From NCBI GenBank assembly GCA_041663565.1, contig JBAYMJ010000006.1:1-60223 (forward strand): a stretch of DNA of 60,223 nt, in the 5' to 3' direction. This DNA comes from CAINOH01 sp041663565 (GTDB lineage Archaea > Micrarchaeota > Micrarchaeia > Norongarragalinales > CAINOH01). Under the pieces are notes generated by a model that was not told the origin of the DNA, did not search any database, and was given only the letters and a program-made list of their open reading frames with translations. The position numbers and the translations under genes are program-made. The first letter of the stretch is position 1, and each line of letters starts with the position of its first letter. Positions 57,739 through 60,223 of this stretch are shown one piece after another.

Positions 57739-58490
57739 CTAAAAAGAAAGGACGCAACCGCATCCCAAGGCTGTTCCTGAAGGCACTTGCGGGAATTTTG
57801 TTCATAGCGGTGCTGTGGTTTTTGCTCTCGGCGCTGTTTTCTGCCGCTCCGCCAATCAGCTACGTGACGTCCTGCTCGATGTACCCGGAGTACTCGCGCG
57901 GCGACATGCTCCTCGTGCTGCCGCTTTCGCCTTCGGTGCAGGTGGAAGGATACGACGGCCTGCTTTCACGGGCAAACCCCTGGGTGGTGTCCTTTGGCAA
58001 CAACACGACCGTGCTTGACGCGTCGATAAGCACGTACTGCAACAACAGCGTTGAGCAGATGTGCAGGGAATTCTACGAAAACCCCGCCGGGTTTTCCGAG
58101 ACCAACGGCCCGGTCACGTACGAGTATGCAAGATGCACAAATGGCAGGCAGAAGTCCGAGCCGTGCGTCGTGACTGCAAAGGTGGGCAACGCGAGCTTTT
58201 CAACAGCACAACGGCCGCAGGCAATAGTGTACGGAGCACGCGTCTTTGCGGGCTCGCCGGCAATCCCGGTGATCCACCGGGCGTTCTTCGCAGTCAGGGA
58301 CGCTTCGGGCAGCACGTACCTTTTCACGAAAGGCGACGCCAACCCGCTCTTCGACTCCCAGTCCCCGGGATTCTTTTCGCTCAACGGCGCGGCAGCCGCA
58401 AACGCATCGTCGGTGCACGGAATCGTGGTTGCTAGGATACCTTTCGCAGGAGAGTTCCTGAGGGGCTACAGGGGAATTCCGGGCTGCTGA
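57735..58490 (+). CDS. signal peptidase I, archaeal/eukaryotic SEC11-like
   Basis: 251 residues from ATG 57735. A membrane anchor (LAGILFIAVLWFLLSALF, about 18-35) precedes the catalytic Ser48 in SCSMYP. VIHRA carries His in place of the bacterial Lys, and FTKGDANPLFD holds the Asp, giving the Ser-His-Asp set of ER-type enzymes. It cleaves signal peptides of exported proteins. Between SCSMYP and VIHRA lies an insertion of about 100 residues with four Cys (CNNSVEQMC, ARC, EPC), longer than usual. Confidence 0.85.
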   Translation: MTKKKGRNRIPRLFLKALAGILFIAVLWFLLSALFSAAPPISYVTSCSMYPEYSRGDMLLVLPLSPSVQVEGYDGLLSRANPWVVSFGNNTTVLDASISTYCNNSVEQMCREFYENPAGFSETNGPVTYEYARCTNGRQKSEPCVVTAKVGNASFSTAQRPQAIVYGARVFAGSPAIPVIHRAFFAVRDASGSTYLFTKGDANPLFDSQSPGFFSLNGAAAANASSVHGIVVARIPFAGEFLRGYRGIPGC

Positions 58491-58563
58491 TGCGGCTGAC
58501 TTTCCAAAAAGGCTGTGAATACAAATAGAAAAACGCTTAAACTTCCGAAGGCAGAAATGACAT

Positions 58564-59277
58564 ATGGACACCTACGACACCGGGCAGCTGATGCGTTCAG
58601 TGCGCGAGGTCTTCTTTTACGTTTTCCTGGGCCTGTGCGCGGCATACGCGTACGCGGCGTTCGTATTCAGGCCCAAAAACCCGTTTTCGTACCCCGGAAT
58701 CGAGGACAAGCTGTACATAGTCCTCTTGATGGCGGCAGTTGCGACAATCGTGTTCTGCCTCCCGATGCTGTTCCGGGCGCTTTCCAAGGCAAGGAACCAA
58801 CTTAGGCGCATCCCAATCTACGCAAGGATAAGGAACAGCGCCTTCGGAAGGGCGGTGTCCGGCATGTTTTTCTTTGCCCGGCCGCTTGGAAGGTGGCTGC
58901 GCAGGAAGGCAGGAGATGTCGAAGCCTATTGCCGGATGAACTTCTACCCCGGAAGGCGCTGGTTCTTTGCAACGATGGGCTTTGGGATATTCCTGGTAAT
59001 ACTGCCGCTGGTGCTTACAAACCAGAAGGGCCTGGTGGAGGTTTCTGCGCTGCTTTTTGCAGCCTACGCGGTCTTTTCCTACGTGAACAGGGTGGACGAC
59101 CGCGTGATGATAGTAACCGCGCTGTTCTTTCTTGCAGCCTGCCCAGTCCTGCTCATACTCAAGGAGGACGCCAGGGCCGAGCTTTCGGCGATATACGCGT
59201 ATTACGCGCTGTGCACGGGCGTGCTGTTGCAGTTTGCGGATTACGTCAAGAACCGCAGCAGGTACGACAGGGACTGA
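58564..59277 (+). CDS. membrane protein of unknown function
   Basis: 237 residues with about six membrane helices, two before and four after a basic loop (NQLRRIPIYARIRNSAFGRAVSG ... GRWLRRKAGDVEAYCRM). No motif or family recognised. It lies 73 bases after the signal peptidase gene, with an A/T-rich stretch before it that could be a promoter, and 74 bases before tRNase Z. Confidence 0.6.
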   Translation: MDTYDTGQLMRSVREVFFYVFLGLCAAYAYAAFVFRPKNPFSYPGIEDKLYIVLLMAAVATIVFCLPMLFRALSKARNQLRRIPIYARIRNSAFGRAVSGMFFFARPLGRWLRRKAGDVEAYCRMNFYPGRRWFFATMGFGIFLVILPLVLTNQKGLVEVSALLFAAYAVFSYVNRVDDRVMIVTALFFLAACPVLLILKEDARAELSAIYAYYALCTGVLLQFADYVKNRSRYDRD

Positions 59278-59351
59278 ACCTGGCCATTCGCCAAGGGTTA
59301 TAATCCTACAAAAAGCTAAACCTAATGCTCAAACAAAGCACAGGTAATCTG

Positions 59352-60223
59352 ATGATACGTCTTGTAATGCTCGGCACCAGCGCTTCGCTTCCCTCCAAAC
59401 AGTACCATACTTCGTGCATGGCGGTAAAGTACGGAAAGTCTATGCTCTTTGACGCCTGCGAGGGCGTCCAGCGCCAGTTGATGAAATACAACGTGAGCTT
59501 CGCCTCGATTGACGCAATCTTTCTTTCGCACCTGCACGCCGACCACTTCCTCGGACTGTTCGGCCTGGTGCAGAGCATGAACCTCTCCACTCGCGCTGCT
59601 GAGCTTGTAATCTACGGCCCGAAGGGGACTGCGAAATTCCTGGATGCTGTGTTTGCGACCAAGGAACTGCGGCCGAACTTCCCGGTCAAGTTCGTCGAGA
59701 TTGCGGCTTCCAAGAAGCCCTTCTACGAGACCGAGCTGTTTACGGTCACTGCTTTCAACGCAAACCACGGCACGAACGCGCTCGGCTACGTGCTTGAGGG
59801 AAAGCCCACGCACCGGTTCGACAAGGAAAAGTGCGAAAAGGTCGGAATCAAGGGCAGGAACTTCTCCGAACTGGAAGAAGGAAAGACCGTGACCATCAAG
59901 GACAGGAAGTACAAGTACGCCGACGTCACCTACGAGCAGCCCGGAAAGAAAATCGTCTATTCCGGCGACGGCGCGCCCAACTCCGAGCTGAATGCGGCGT
60001 GCAAGCTTGCGGACATTCTCGTCCTTGACTCCACGTTTGCGGACGAGCAGAAGGAGCTTGCCAAGGAAAAGCGCCACAGCACCGCAAGCCAGGCGGCTGC
60101 CATTGCGAAGAAGGCCAAGGCGAAGATGCTCATACTCACCCACTTCTCGAACAGGTACGACGACCGCAGCGTCCTGCTGGACGAGGCTAAGAAGAAATTC
60201 GGGAACTCGGTGCTTGCAGCCGA
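59352..60223 (+). CDS. rnz: tRNase Z (ribonuclease Z), cut by the window end
   Basis: 290 residues are visible, nearly the full 300-310. The beta-lactamase signature HLHADH (60-65, with SH before it) binds zinc; VTAFNANHGTNALGYV and VYSGDG and the C-terminal LTHFSNRY supply further His and Asp ligands. It removes the 3' trailer from pre-tRNAs; as the tRNAs here lack an encoded CCA, this activity is needed before CCA addition. ATG at 59352. Confidence 0.95.
   Translation, partial: MIRLVMLGTSASLPSKQYHTSCMAVKYGKSMLFDACEGVQRQLMKYNVSFASIDAIFLSHLHADHFLGLFGLVQSMNLSTRAAELVIYGPKGTAKFLDAVFATKELRPNFPVKFVEIAASKKPFYETELFTVTAFNANHGTNALGYVLEGKPTHRFDKEKCEKVGIKGRNFSELEEGKTVTIKDRKYKYADVTYEQPGKKIVYSGDGAPNSELNAACKLADILVLDSTFADEQKELAKEKRHSTASQAAAIAKKAKAKMLILTHFSNRYDDRSVLLDEAKKKFGNSVLAA

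Noticed and set aside
1..60223. CRISPR array or rRNA genes
   Set aside because: No regularly spaced repeats and no rRNA-like conserved segments were seen on either strand.

Overview
The window looks archaeal. It has two tRNA-Arg genes, one of them apparently carrying two introns, a eukaryote/archaeal-type tryptophanyl-tRNA synthetase, a ribosomal protein S26e homologue, a DUF373 membrane protein, a HemK2/Mtq2-like methyltransferase, a Trm9-like methyltransferase, a SEC11-like signal peptidase with Ser-His-Asp residues and a tRNase Z. Starts are a mix of leaderless ATGs and Shine-Dalgarno-led ones. Small membrane proteins and many toxin-antitoxin-like pairs would suit a DPANN lineage (for example Diapherotrites or Micrarchaeota). 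That placement is inference; no rRNA is present to settle it.

Region 1 (about 1-27.2 kb) is a large surface-polysaccharide locus. A CDP-sugar branch (glucose-1-phosphate cytidylyltransferase, CDP-glucose 4,6-dehydratase, a fusion of an RmlD-like reductase with an RfbH/E1-type 3-dehydrase, and an RmlC-like epimerase) points to a CDP-3,6-dideoxyhexose. A GDP-sugar branch (GDP-mannose 4,6-dehydratase, GDP-fucose-synthase-like reductase, perosamine-synthase-like aminotransferase, hexapeptide acyltransferases) points to GDP-fucose-like and N-acylated amino sugars. Around these are glycosyltransferases, AsnB, UDP-sugar epimerases, a large membrane protein and a B12-type radical SAM protein. The sugar genes are interrupted by an AbiEi/AbiEii pair (4.4-5.8 kb) and by a 3-kb accessory island (6.7-9.7 kb) with a PIN-domain pair, a DUF3892 protein and a DUF4143-type ATPase. 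The island is punctuated by three copies of a roughly 75-95 bp direct repeat. Copies of hicB lie at both ends of the locus.

Region 2 (27.2-39.9 kb) is mixed: two more glycosyltransferases, a GHKL ATPase/STAS-like pair, a third hicB copy, a large membrane protein, a slipin, DUF373, S26e, tRNA-Val(CAC), a schlafen/AlbA-type ATPase regulator, and three more toxin-antitoxin-like modules built from DUF4258-like, zinc-ribbon/AbrB and DUF2283 proteins.

Region 3 (40-52 kb) is mainly housekeeping: TrpRS, small membrane proteins, a 1084-residue surface protein with two DUF3494 (ice-binding-like) domains, an AI-2E transporter, HemK2-like MTase, tRNA-Arg(CCT), PyrD/PyrK, GNAT, a PLD-family protein and the intron-containing tRNA-Arg(CCG).

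Region 4 (52-60.2 kb) is a tight plus-strand run of a dolichol-phosphate-sugar-synthase-like glycosyltransferase, several polytopic GT-C-like proteins (one pair possibly frameshifted), a Trm9-like methyltransferase, signal peptidase, a membrane protein and tRNase Z running off the end. It suggests glycosylation and secretion of surface proteins. By eye it is more GC-rich than the sugar locus.
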